Translations under genes and position numbers: made by a program
Source: Mucilaginibacter terrenus
GTDB taxonomy: Bacteria > Bacteroidota > Bacteroidia > Sphingobacteriales > Sphingobacteriaceae
Assembly: GCF_003432065.1 (NCBI RefSeq)
Contig: NZ_QWDE01000006.1
Coordinates: 1 to 64,000 of the forward strand
Direction: 5' to 3'
DNA: 64,000 nucleotides
In this document: piece after piece, positions 33,642-43,500 of the stretch
How positions within the stretch are numbered: the stretch's first letter is position 1
Layout: the number at the start of each line of letters is the position of its first letter
Notes under the pieces: model-generated
Told to the model about the DNA's origin: nothing
Seen by the model: only the letters and a program-made list of their open reading frames with translations
The model's database searches: none

Positions 33642-34898
33642 TTATAAATTAAGTTCTTTTATCTTGCGGTACAGTGTACGTTCTGATATGCCAAGCTCAT
33701 TTGCGGCAAGCTTGCGTTTGCCCTTGTGCTTTTTCAAAGCCTTACGTATCAGGTCCGATTCTTTATCAACCAGCGACAACGACTCTTCTACTTCTTCCGC
33801 ATCGTGCGTAATATGGAAAGCATCATTGTTGTTGCCGTTATTGGCCGCGTTGTTATTAACGGGCTGTTGCAAAGTAAATTGTGGCTCGGTATGGTTGTTT
33901 ACAGGCAACTCAATATCCCTGTATAACTGGTTAAGCGTTTGTGTATGGTTGGCATAGTTTGGCGATACACCTCCATGCTCAATAATATCTGCAACCAGCT
34001 TTTTAAGCTCGACCATATCCCGCTTCATGTCGAACAACACTTTGTAAAGGATGTCCCTTTCAGAGAAATCTTCCTTTGGCTGCGCATCCAAACGCATTGG
34101 CAAATTGCTGCGGCTGGCTTCATGCGGTATATAAGTTAACAAAGTAGGCGCTGTAATTACCCTGTCACGTTCCAGCACAGCCAGCTGCTCTGCCATATTC
34201 TTCAGCTGGCGCACGTTGCCGGGCCACGAGTAATTAATGAGTACCTGTTGTGCCTCATCATCAAGCTGAATAGGTGGCGTGCGGTACTTATCAGTAAAAT
34301 CTGCCGTAAACTTGCGGAACAGCAAGAAAATATCTTCTTTCCGGTCGCGAAGGGGTGGTATGCGCAACGGCACTGTATTTAAACGATAGTAAAGATCCTC
34401 GCGGAACTTTCCTGCCTTTACGGCGTCGTATACATCTACGTTGGTAGCGGCGATAACCCGCACGTTGGTCTTCTCTACTTTGGATGAGCCAACACGGATG
34501 TACTGACCAGACTCCAGCACCCTTAGCAGGCGGGCCTGTGTACCCAGTGGCATCTCGGCAATCTCATCTAAAAAGATGGTACCGCCGTTAACTGTTTCAA
34601 AGTAGCCTTTACGTTCGCCAACGGCGCCGGTGTAAGCGCCCTTTTCGTGACCGAAAAGTTCGGAGTCAATAGTACCTTCAGGTATTGCACCGCAGTTCAC
34701 GGCAATGAAAGGCCCGTGCTTGCGCGGGCTCATCTGGTGAATAATGTGCGAAAATACTTCCTTACCACTGCCGCTCTCTCCCGTTATTAAAACAGAGATA
34801 TCAGTCGGTGCAACCTGGTTAGCTATAACTATAGCCCGGTTAAGCAAAGGCGAATTGCCAATTATCCCGAAGCGTTGTTTTATTTCTTGTACTTCCAT
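33642..34898 (-). CDS. Sigma-54-dependent transcriptional activator (AAA+, Fis-type HTH)
   Basis: This 418-residue cytoplasmic protein starts directly with the AAA+ domain and has no receiver or other sensor domain. Walker A GESGSGKE (40-47), the sigma-54 contact loop GAYTGA (87-92), Walker B region GGTIFLDEIAEMPLGTQ, and arginine-finger stretch YYRLNTVPLRIPPLRDRKED are all present. A linker with an Asn-rich run (NNAANNGNNNDA) leads to a C-terminal Fis-type HTH (KRKLAANELGISERTLYRKI). It should activate RNA polymerase with RpoN from -24/-12 promoters, apparently without phosphorylation. It is embedded between miaB and lptE; its start codon abuts an inverted-repeat element. Confidence 0.93.
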   Translation of the reverse strand: MEVQEIKQRFGIIGNSPLLNRAIVIANQVAPTDISVLITGESGSGKEVFSHIIHQMSPRKHGPFIAVNCGAIPEGTIDSELFGHEKGAYTGAVGERKGYFETVNGGTIFLDEIAEMPLGTQARLLRVLESGQYIRVGSSKVEKTNVRVIAATNVDVYDAVKAGKFREDLYYRLNTVPLRIPPLRDRKEDIFLLFRKFTADFTDKYRTPPIQLDDEAQQVLINYSWPGNVRQLKNMAEQLAVLERDRVITAPTLLTYIPHEASRSNLPMRLDAQPKEDFSERDILYKVLFDMKRDMVELKKLVADIIEHGGVSPNYANHTQTLNQLYRDIELPVNNHTEPQFTLQQPVNNNAANNGNNNDAFHITHDAEEVEESLSLVDKESDLIRKALKKHKGKRKLAANELGISERTLYRKIKELNL

Positions 34899-35011
34899 AC
34901 CCCCCAGCCCCCTAAAGGGGGAGTTTTTGTGTGTATTTTATTCTATATAGATATTTTCCCTTTATTTACGTCCAATGCGGACGTAACTCCCCTTCAGGGG
35001 GTTTGGGGGAT
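34899..35011. repeat. Inverted-repeat element filling the miaB/activator junction
   Basis: Two arms of about 25 bp face each other: 34900-34925 (CCCCCCAGCCCCCTAAAGGG start) and, inverted, 35010-34985 (CCCCCAAACCCCCTGAAGGG start). Each arm is itself a small G/C hairpin. A third perfect 8-bp hairpin (TTACGTCC/GGACGTAA, 34966-34986) lies inside. The element runs from the base next to the activator ATG to the last codons of miaB, which end in its right arm (stop at 34994-34996). Similar C-tract/G-tract elements recur in Bacteroidota genomes (from memory). Confidence 0.72.
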
Positions 35012-36451
35012 AATTCTTCCTATCAGCGTAGCTGTTGTGCAGCGCTCTACCAGCACGTTGGCGTACTGCCCTGGTTTGTAATCTTCATGAACAGGGAAAA
35101 CCACCATAGCGTTCTTATCACTGCGGCCGGCGTAGTCGTTAGTTGATTTTTTTGAAAAACCTTCTATCAGCACGCGCTCTACCCTACCCAGTGATTCCTG
35201 CATGCGCACGTGAGAATACTGCTGCTGCTTGGCAACCACCTCTTTTAGCCTGCGGTGCTTCACTGCCTCCGGTATATCATCAGCATAACGCTTTGCGGCT
35301 AAAGTGCCAGGGCGCTCGCTGTACATAAACATATAAGCAAAGTCGTACTTAACGTAATCCATCATACTCAATGTTTCCTGGTGTTCTTCTTCCGTTTCTG
35401 TACAAAAACCGGTAATGATATCCGTTGAAATAGCACAGTTAGGGATGATGCGACGGATCGCGTCTATCCTGTTAATGTACCAGTCGCGGGTGTAAGTACG
35501 GTTCATCAGTTCCAGCACACGGGTATTACCGCTTTGCACCGGCAGGTGTATGTAGTTGCAAATATTGTCGTACCTGGCTATGGTATACAGCACCTCGTCA
35601 GTAATATCCTTCGGGTGCGACGTAGAAAAGCGCACACGCAGGTCGGGGTGTATCAATGCAACCATCTCCAGCAGGCTGGCAAAATTTACTACCTGTACTT
35701 CGGCTCCTGCTGTAAGTGCTTCACCATCTTCTGCAGTTGTAGCACTCCACTTGTAAGAATCTACATTTTGCCCTAATAGCGTAACTTCACGGTATCCCTT
35801 ATCAAAAAGGTCCTTGCATTCTGCCACTATAGAGTGTGCATCACGGCTGCGTTCGCGGCCACGGGTGAAAGGCACCACGCAAAATGAACACATATTATCG
35901 CACCCGCGCATAATAGATACAAAAGCGTTGATGCCATTTGTATTCAAACGAACAGGGCTTATATCGGCGTAGGTTTCTTCGCGGCTTAGCAAAACATTTA
36001 CTGCCCGCTGCCCTCCGTCAACCTGCTCTATAAGGTTTGGCAGATCGCGGTAAGCATCGGGGCCTACAACTACGTCAACCAGTTTTTCTTCTTCTAAAAA
36101 TTTTGCCTTTAAACGCTCGGCCATACAGCCCAGCACCCCTACTACCATGCCCGGGTTTTTAAACTTGGCACCGGCAAATTCCTTTAAACGGTTGCGTACG
36201 CGTACCTCTGCATTTTCCCTTATAGAACAGGTGTTTATGAAGATAACGTCGGCATTGTTAAAATCCTGCGTGGTTTCAAAACCTTTATCAGCCAGTATCG
36301 AAGCCACTATCTCGCTGTCGCTAAAGTTCATGGCACAGCCATAGCTTTCTATGTAAAGCTTACGGCCGTTGTGCTTACCGTTCGGCTCTAAAACAAGCGC
36401 TTCACCCTGCCTGCTCTCATCGTGCGCCTTATCCTGTATTAAAAACTCCAT
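34994..36451 (-). CDS. miaB: tRNA-2-methylthio-N6-dimethylallyladenosine synthase MiaB
   Basis: This radical-SAM methylthiotransferase adds the 2-methylthio group to i6A37 of tRNA. The N-terminal MTTase domain has the cluster cysteines in ESYGCAMNFSDSE, FINTCSIRENAE and VLGCMAERL. The radical-SAM motif is GCDNMCSFCVVPFTRGRERS (C-x3-C-x2-C). A TRAM domain closes the chain (about 420-485). I start it at the ATG at 36451 (MEFLIQDKAHDE); an upstream in-frame start at 36487 precedes the promoter box at 36477. The last residues (IIPQTP) and the stop codon are encoded by the right arm of an inverted-repeat element. Confidence 0.96.
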   Translation of the reverse strand: MEFLIQDKAHDESRQGEALVLEPNGKHNGRKLYIESYGCAMNFSDSEIVASILADKGFETTQDFNNADVIFINTCSIRENAEVRVRNRLKEFAGAKFKNPGMVVGVLGCMAERLKAKFLEEEKLVDVVVGPDAYRDLPNLIEQVDGGQRAVNVLLSREETYADISPVRLNTNGINAFVSIMRGCDNMCSFCVVPFTRGRERSRDAHSIVAECKDLFDKGYREVTLLGQNVDSYKWSATTAEDGEALTAGAEVQVVNFASLLEMVALIHPDLRVRFSTSHPKDITDEVLYTIARYDNICNYIHLPVQSGNTRVLELMNRTYTRDWYINRIDAIRRIIPNCAISTDIITGFCTETEEEHQETLSMMDYVKYDFAYMFMYSERPGTLAAKRYADDIPEAVKHRRLKEVVAKQQQYSHVRMQESLGRVERVLIEGFSKKSTNDYAGRSDKNAMVVFPVHEDYKPGQYANVLVERCTTATLIGRIIPQTP

Positions 36452-36476
36452 TCGTAAATTGAAAATTTTTGAACTG

Positions 36477-36484
36477 CAAAAATA
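36477..36484 (-). promoter_or_regulatory. -7 promoter element of the miaB-secG operon
   Basis: TATTTTTG on the minus strand is a perfect TAnnTTTG, 25 bp before the miaB ATG at 36451. Confidence 0.65.
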
Positions 36485-36628
36485 CACAATTTCATCAAAA
36501 GAATGACAGATTGTCAGCGGGTGGGTAACAAATTAATGTTTGCGTTGTTATAACTCTGAATTACAATACGCCATAAAATGGAAGAACAAGCCCCGGAAAA
36601 AAAACGTGTATGAAAATGGCCTTTTATA

Positions 36629-38527
36629 TTGCTGGGGATAGTGGCGGTATTGGCTATAGGCGTTTACTATGCATACAACAAATATGTTGCACAAGACCGC
36701 TGGAAACCTTATTTACAACAGGAGTTAAAGTCGCTTATTTTAAAGACTACAGATAGCCTTTACAGTATAGAATACTCGGATTTTGACCTGAACATAGCCT
36801 CTGGCGATGTTACGCTTACCAATTTTAAGCTTAAGCCTGATACCAATGTTTACCTTAAAATGGTGGCGAATAAAAAGGCTCCCGATAACCTTTTTACCCT
36901 GGGTGTAAAAAAACTGTCGATAAAAAACCTGGGCGCGAAGCGCGCTTACCAGGACAAAATATTGAACATCAAGGACATCACTATAGAAAAGCCGAGCTTA
37001 ACTGTAGTAAACAAACGCTTTAGTTTTAACGACACGGTTAAAGTAGGCAAACCCAAAAGCCCGTACGAGATCATCAAAAAAACGTTTAAACAACTGCGGA
37101 TAGACTCAATTTCTCTTAAAGACATCAGCCTTAATTACATTAACCGTAGTGATGGTGCGCCAAAAACCACCGCACTAAAGAACCTGGATATACATATCTC
37201 CGATGTATTAATCGATTCCCTTTCCGGCGATGACCCCAACCGGTTCTACTACACCAAAGGTGTTGATGTTAAAGTGAAGAACTATTCGGTGCTTACCGGT
37301 AATAAGCTCTACAAAATATCGCTTAAGCAAATCCTCTTCTCTACCGCCAGGCGCAGCATTATACTGGACAAAGTAGCTTACACGCCGCTGTACAGTAAGA
37401 GTGGCTTTTATAAAAAGACGGGTAAGCCCGGCGAGCGGTTCACCTTAAACTTTAGACAGATTGCCATTACCGATATTGACTTGCAGCGCTTCTTACGCGA
37501 CCAAAAGCTTTATGCGGGGGTAATGAACCTAAAGAATGGCTACGTAGAAATTTACAGCAACAACAAATACAAAGGCCCTAAAACAATTAAGATTGGTAAA
37601 GACCCTCACCAGGCACTACAAAAAGTAGCGCTGGACATGCGGCTAAAAAGGCTTAACATAAACAGTACAGATATTAAGTACCTGGAGGCAGACGCCAACA
37701 CAGGCATTACCGGCGAGATATTGTTTAAGAATACCGACGCCGTTATCATGAACCTTACCAATGACCCGGCTGCCAAAAAGGTGAACCCTTTCATGACGGC
37801 GCGCATAAACACCCGTTTTATGAATGCCGGCAACCTGAATGTGAACTTCAGGTTTAACCTGAACGCCAAAGATGGCTCGTTTAATTACAACGGCACGCTT
37901 GGGAAGTTTAACGGACAAGTGCTTGATAAGCTGGTTAAGCCGCTGGCACTGGTGCATGTGAAATCGGCAGATATCGACAAACTGCACTTTAATGTAAATG
38001 CCAACAATTACCGGGCAAAAGGCCAGCTGGAGTTCTATTATCATAATTTAAGCGTTGATCTGTTAAAGAAGCAGGAGGGTGTTAAAGAGCTGCAACGCCA
38101 GGGATTGATCTCGCGAGTGGCAAACACCTTTTTTATAGATAATGATAACCCGTCTAAAAATGGTAAATTCAGGCCGGGGCCAATTAATGTAGCCCGCGAT
38201 CCGCATACCTCCTTCTTCAGCTTTTTATACAAAGGCTTGCTGGATGGATTAAAGCCGAGTGTGGGCTATGATAAAAAGAACGAGAACTTTGTGAACCAGA
38301 CCGTAGCACAGGTTACCAGCGTGCTTGATAAGTTTAAACAATTTAAAGAGAACCGGAAAAAACGCCGTGAAGAACGCAAAAAAGAAAAGGCGTTGAAAAA
38401 GGCTGCCGAAGAAAAAGAAGAAGCTGCTAAAAAATTGAAAGAGGCACAGGAAAAAGCCGAAAAGGAAAAACAAAAGGCAGCAGAAAAGGCCGCTAAAGAA
38501 AAGGAAAAACAGCAAAATGGCGGGTAA
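36629..38527 (+). CDS. AsmA-like envelope protein, N-terminus interrupted by TGA
   Basis: The 632-residue frame begins at a TTG (36629) inside a TM helix (LLGIVAVLAIGVYYAYNKYV). An ATG at 36578 opens MEEQAPEKKRV, then an in-frame TGA (36611-36613) is followed by KWPF and the helix in the same frame. The natural start is therefore probably 36578, with TGA replacing TGG (Trp). After the anchor comes an AsmA-type beta-rich domain (YSDFDLNIASGDVTLTNFKL, about 47-66) and a long periplasmic region. The chain ends in a Lys/Glu-rich coiled helix (about 560-632). AsmA-like proteins are thought to bridge membranes for phospholipid transport. A paralogue follows with an 11-bp overlap. Confidence 0.75.
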   Translation: MLGIVAVLAIGVYYAYNKYVAQDRWKPYLQQELKSLILKTTDSLYSIEYSDFDLNIASGDVTLTNFKLKPDTNVYLKMVANKKAPDNLFTLGVKKLSIKNLGAKRAYQDKILNIKDITIEKPSLTVVNKRFSFNDTVKVGKPKSPYEIIKKTFKQLRIDSISLKDISLNYINRSDGAPKTTALKNLDIHISDVLIDSLSGDDPNRFYYTKGVDVKVKNYSVLTGNKLYKISLKQILFSTARRSIILDKVAYTPLYSKSGFYKKTGKPGERFTLNFRQIAITDIDLQRFLRDQKLYAGVMNLKNGYVEIYSNNKYKGPKTIKIGKDPHQALQKVALDMRLKRLNINSTDIKYLEADANTGITGEILFKNTDAVIMNLTNDPAAKKVNPFMTARINTRFMNAGNLNVNFRFNLNAKDGSFNYNGTLGKFNGQVLDKLVKPLALVHVKSADIDKLHFNVNANNYRAKGQLEFYYHNLSVDLLKKQEGVKELQRQGLISRVANTFFIDNDNPSKNGKFRPGPINVARDPHTSFFSFLYKGLLDGLKPSVGYDKKNENFVNQTVAQVTSVLDKFKQFKENRKKRREERKKEKALKKAAEEKEEAAKKLKEAQEKAEKEKQKAAEKAAKEKEKQQNGG

Positions 38528-40358
38528 GTTAATCAGGCATAAATGGCAAAAGGTACTTCTTATTGTATTTACAATTTTACTGCTGCTGGTATTTATACCA
38601 GCGCTGCTCATAAACCACTACTGGTCGCCCATCCTGTCTGATAAGGTAAAAACCGCAATACTGGAAAAAACCGACAGCCTTTACCGGGTAGACTACACCA
38701 ACGCCAGTCTGCATGTTTTAAAGGGCGAGGTAATATTTTATGACATTACCTTAACGCCCGACACGGCAGTTTACCGCCGAAAAGTAAAACAGGGGTTTGG
38801 ACCAAACAACCTTTACAAGCTGCATGTGAAACGGCTGGTGGTGTCGCACATACACCCTTTTACCCTGTACTTTAAAAAGAAACTGGACATTAGCCGGATA
38901 ACGTTAAGCGCTCCTGAGCTGGAAGTAAGCTACAACCCGGTGCGGCAGCGCGACACCACTACCAAGGACAAGCGTACCCTTTGGCAAAAAATATCTAAAT
39001 CGTTAAAGCTGATTCATGTTGGCGATATATACCTTAACGACGTGCAATTTAAATACAAGGATTACTCCGGATCAAAGCTGCAGGTTTCTCAGTTAAAAGA
39101 GCTCAACTTAAAAGCTACCGACCTGTTGATAGACTCGGCTACACAGACAGACCGCAGCAGGCTGTTGTACTGCGCAGACATTGGCGCCGAGGTGTACAAT
39201 TATACAGGCAAATCTGCCGATGGGCTTTATACTTATCATGTAAAATCGGCAAAGCTGTCTACACAAACATCAGCGTTAACACTGGAAGATGTGAACCTTA
39301 AACCGGTTAATTCAAAGATGTTCTTTGACGACAGCCAGCAAGACAGGTTTACCCTGCACTTTGACACCGTACAGCTTAAACGGTTTGATTTTTTGACGTA
39401 CCACAAGTTCCATACTTTTAACACGGCCAATTTGATCCTGACCAAAGGCTCATTTTCTGTATACAGCAATCCAAATGCGGCTATTAAAAAAACCGACCGG
39501 ATAGTTACCTTCCCCCAATATGGATTAAAAACCATTAAGGCAGCTGTAAACATTGACACGCTTAGGCTGCGGCATATTGATGTTTACTATAACGAGTTTG
39601 GACAGCAGTCGAAACAACGGGGGTATGTTGCCTTTAACAATACAAACGGCACCATTACCAACATCACCAACAATAAAGACAGCCTTGCTAAAAACCACCG
39701 TGCTGTAGCATTGCTTAACACTAATTTCATGAACCAGGGCAAAATGCGCCTGAAATTTGCCTTCAACCTTACCGACCCTGCTTATAGTTACAGCTACAGC
39801 GGGCATTTGGGTGCGGTATCTATGCCTGCAGTTAACCCGGCTACTATGCCGCTCGCCATGGTAAAGATAACCTCAGGACAGCTAAACAGCCTCGACTTTG
39901 ATATTAACAGCACCAGCAAGGTCTCTACCGGTAAAGTAACGTTGTTGTATAATAACCTTAAAATAAAGATGCTTAAGGCCGACACCATTAAGACCTATAA
40001 GAATAAAACACTGGCATCTCTCTTTGTAAATTCGCTCATCATTAAACACGATAACCCAGACGATGGCGAGGCCGTACCCAGATCGGCCAATGTGAGGTTC
40101 GTGCGGCCCCCTACCTTCCCGTTCTTTAAAACGGTATGGCAAACGCTGTTCAGCGGAATTAAGCCTAATGCAGGAGTTGGCCGCGCCAAAGAGGAACAGG
40201 CGTTAAAAGAGATGGACAAGCACGACAAGAAAGTAAAAGAGCGTGCCTTGAAAAAAGCTGAAAAAGCAAAAAAGAAAGCTGAAGAAGAAGCCAAAAAAGC
40301 GCGCGAAGAACTGGAGAAAAAACGTAAAGAAGCAGCTAAAAAGCACCAGAAAAATTAA
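38517..40358 (+). CDS. AsmA-like envelope protein, paralogue
   Basis: This 613-residue protein is built like the preceding one: an N-terminal anchor helix (LLIVFTILLLLVFIPALLI, about 14-32), an AsmA-type domain (YRVDYTNASLHVLKGEVIFY, about 61-80, matching the partner's YSIEYSDFDLNIASGDVTL), a long beta-rich periplasmic part, and a Lys/Glu-rich helical C-terminus (from about 555; KAEKAKKKAEEEAKKAREEL). The gene begins 11 bp inside its neighbour, so the two are translationally coupled and arose by duplication. They may act together in envelope lipid transport, inferred from the AsmA fold only. Confidence 0.75.
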   Translation: MAGKLIRHKWQKVLLIVFTILLLLVFIPALLINHYWSPILSDKVKTAILEKTDSLYRVDYTNASLHVLKGEVIFYDITLTPDTAVYRRKVKQGFGPNNLYKLHVKRLVVSHIHPFTLYFKKKLDISRITLSAPELEVSYNPVRQRDTTTKDKRTLWQKISKSLKLIHVGDIYLNDVQFKYKDYSGSKLQVSQLKELNLKATDLLIDSATQTDRSRLLYCADIGAEVYNYTGKSADGLYTYHVKSAKLSTQTSALTLEDVNLKPVNSKMFFDDSQQDRFTLHFDTVQLKRFDFLTYHKFHTFNTANLILTKGSFSVYSNPNAAIKKTDRIVTFPQYGLKTIKAAVNIDTLRLRHIDVYYNEFGQQSKQRGYVAFNNTNGTITNITNNKDSLAKNHRAVALLNTNFMNQGKMRLKFAFNLTDPAYSYSYSGHLGAVSMPAVNPATMPLAMVKITSGQLNSLDFDINSTSKVSTGKVTLLYNNLKIKMLKADTIKTYKNKTLASLFVNSLIIKHDNPDDGEAVPRSANVRFVRPPTFPFFKTVWQTLFSGIKPNAGVGRAKEEQALKEMDKHDKKVKERALKKAEKAKKKAEEEAKKAREELEKKRKEAAKKHQKN

Positions 40359-40599
40359 CTCTCCCAGGCACCCGTTTTCACCTGTAATAAAAACCCTGTT
40401 TGCAAATATATTTTAATTTAGCTGTGTAAAACGGTGTGGTTTTTAAAGGTTGCTGCGTTACTTTAAAGCAAAAAAGCGCCATATAAGTGTGACCAGGGGC
40501 GTTTTTCAAGGCTTTTACGCCAGGTGTTCAAAAACGTAAATTTCGCCCGGCACACAAAAAAAGCTGAACACTTTTGAACACCCGGATGATTTTGCCCGC
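40359..40599. other. Intergenic region between AsmA-like gene and sprA ends
   Basis: This is a convergent 241-bp gap. It contains an imperfect hairpin near 40471-40506 (AAAAAGCGCC against GGGGCGTTTTT, one bulge), possibly a bidirectional terminator. An 11-bp inverted repeat GGTGTTCAAAA/TTTTGAACACC follows (40523-40533 and 40572-40582). No gene is seen. Confidence 0.5.
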
Positions 40600-43500
40600 T
40601 TACTGCAGCAGCAGTTTTAAGTTGATACCAAAGTTGGTAAAGGACGTATTAAACGTTTGCGAAGTATAAGGCTTGGTAATGTTGCTGTCGTAAAAAATAT
40701 TCAAGTTAAAACGCTGGTTAACCACATAGTCTATTGATGGGCGCATGGTGATGTTCTTGGCACCAGATGATATTTCCGCCTCTTCTATATCAGCACGGTA
40801 AATCAGGGTTTTATTGTCGCGCACGGCAACATCCAGCTTAAAATTGATGTCGTTATTGGCCTTCCCACCAAACAAGCCAAACGGCATTCTGAAGTTTTTA
40901 GGACGATAGCCAAAACCAAACACTATAATGTTCTCGGTTTGCTGCGCCAGCTGGCTGTTCAGCAAGCTTAAAGCCAGCGACCTGCTCTTACGGAACTCCA
41001 GGTTAGCAGTCATACTGTTCTTGAACCGCACATCGGCACCAAGCAATGGAACAAACTGTTCAAATATGCTCACCTGGGTCATTTGGTAAAACGGCAGGAA
41101 GTCGCCGTTAACATCCCGTGAGGCTACCCCGCCGTTAAGTTCCTGGTATTGCAGAAGGGTGGTATAGCCGTTTACGTTATATGACGACCGGTAGCCATGG
41201 CGGATATCAAACGAGTCGAAAAGTTCTGTAAAGAATGGCATCTTGCCAAAACCATTATAAGTAACCTGCCAATTGGGGATAGGTATCCCAGGAAACTGGT
41301 TAAGGGATGTGCTGCTGGCACTCTTACCAGTATATGCCGCCAGGAAAGCAGGTATCAATACGTTCTGCGAATTAGGTCCGTAGCCGTCTGAGAAGCCACC
41401 GATCTGTCCTGCGGAGTTTGGGTTTGTTATCCCTAAGCGTTTAGAAATCACAGCCCTGTTCTCCAGAAATTGCTGGAAAGTTGATGATTTGTTACTTATA
41501 CCCGAGGTACTGCTAAAAGCGGTACCTAATGATAATATAGAAACACTGTACGTACCTGATGTTACCGGGCTTAGGTTCTCAATGCTATTGGTAACGGTGG
41601 AATATTTAAAGTTAGTTTGGTAGTTTTTGTCCTGTGTTTTGAAGCCGATTAACTCTATCCTGAGATCTTTAATAGGTTCTATAATACTCCGCAGGCGAAT
41701 GTCCTCATTGAAGGTTTTTACGAATAGCTGGTTTTGTAAGGTGTCTGAAGTTATCCAGCCATTGTTGATAGCCTGGCTGCGGATATCCGCCTGGCTGCCC
41801 AGCAAGAAACCTATGCCCGGGGCATCGTAAGTAAAGTCCTGCCCAAAAAAGTTGGAGTGTGGTAGATAACCAGGCAGGAAGGTGCCCTCTGTACGGGTAT
41901 AAGTACCGCTAATATTTTTAACCCCGGTTATTATTCTCAGCAGGAACTTGCCCACGCCACCTCGATCGCCATTGTTGTTTCTACGTAATGCAGCAAACTT
42001 ATTGTAAAAAATATTGAAATTCAACGTTGGGTTAAGCTGAACCGTACGCGAGTTTTGAATGCTGTTCCCAACATTATAATCCGGGTTGTTAATGGCAAAC
42101 TCGGGCTGGCTTTGCCAGTTAAAGTGCGTGCTGTACCTGGTCACCAAAGCAGTCCAATCTAAACCCGGTATTTTATTTACCGGCGTGGTGTAGTTAAAGT
42201 TAATAGTGTGATTGTAGTTTGTGGTACGCCCTAACCGCATTAAGTTTTGCCATAAGGTATCACGTTTAAGCCCGTTAACCCGGCCCGCAGGTTCATCTAC
42301 TACCGAGAGATTTGTAGCATCTATATCCATCTGCAACGACTTAGACAAGTTCCACCCAATACCATATACCCGGGTAATATTGAAGTTCTTGTTAAAGGTT
42401 GTTGGTATAGGGATAAAGTTATTCGGATCGTTGTTACGCAAGGTATTTTCTGAATAATACCGATCGAAATTGATGCTAAAGTTCAGCCTTGATGGCAGCA
42501 GGCTGAAATTGAAATCTCTTGCTAATGCCAGCAAATTACTTTTGATAACCTTTTGCAGTGGGGAGTAATACTTGGGCTGGTTACTGTAATTATAAGCGAG
42601 ACTTACGCGGTAGGTCTTGGCAAAGTCGTTCTCTACTATAAAATCGTGGTGGGTGTACTCGGTATAGGCATAAGTAGCATTGAAGTTTTCCACATCCCAC
42701 ACATGCACAGGTGCTGTTGGATTTGTCCGTTCTTTATGTACATTGGTAAGGTTGATGCTTTTACGCATGGTATAATCTACCGATACATTTTTAATGGAAT
42801 CCCTCGCTTTACTATTGGGCGCTGCTGCCAGAGTTTTCTTTAGTTCCACATCAGGAGATTGCGGATCGTACTGCGGGGTTGCTACCTGGTTGCTTACGTT
42901 AATATAGGCTGGTATTTTAATGCCGCTTTTCGCCGGGAAAAACTTGCCCAGTTCTACACTACCAGAAATATCATACAACTGATTATCGCTCCTGCTGCGT
43001 TCGCTTACACGGGAATCAAGTGAGCCAAAGCCTATGGTACTTTTACTGCCGGATACCGTTATGTTAGCAAAGTCCGCAAGCGCCACATCAGCTCTCGCGG
43101 TAGCCGCCCAACCGCCGCGCTGATCAAATTCTGTAAGGCGTAATTCGTCAAACCATACCGTTCCGCTTTTGTCCAGCCCATCGTCAGTACCTGCGTTAGT
43201 CGGTTTGTATGGGTTGCGTACTCCTAGCATTATCGTTCGCAAGCGGCTTAAATCCGGCTGACCCTTAATGGTTACCTTGTTTACACCGTCGGTATAAACA
43301 AAAGGTGTGGTAAATGGCCATGGCTGTCCATTAAGTTTCGCATTGGTACGTGCTACCTTTGCGCTTGTCAGCACATCCAGTGTAAGGTTCAACTCGTTTG
43401 CTGCTGGCCATATAGCACCCGGATCGCGTGTGCCTGGTTGGGTAACTGCAAGTGGTATCTCGTACTCGTAGTAGTTATCCTGATAGTCTACGCCTAACCT

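Noticed and set aside
34899..35011. Terminator between miaB and the sigma-54 activator
   Set aside because: The hairpins fall in the coding end and at the next start codon, lack a proper T-run after the stem nearest the stop, and the downstream genes have no separate promoter box that I can see.
36611..36613. Recoded UGA (selenocysteine or programmed readthrough) in the AsmA-like gene
   Set aside because: Nothing about the position near a basic leader and membrane anchor suggests a redox Cys/Sec; TGG to TGA mutation or read error is simpler.
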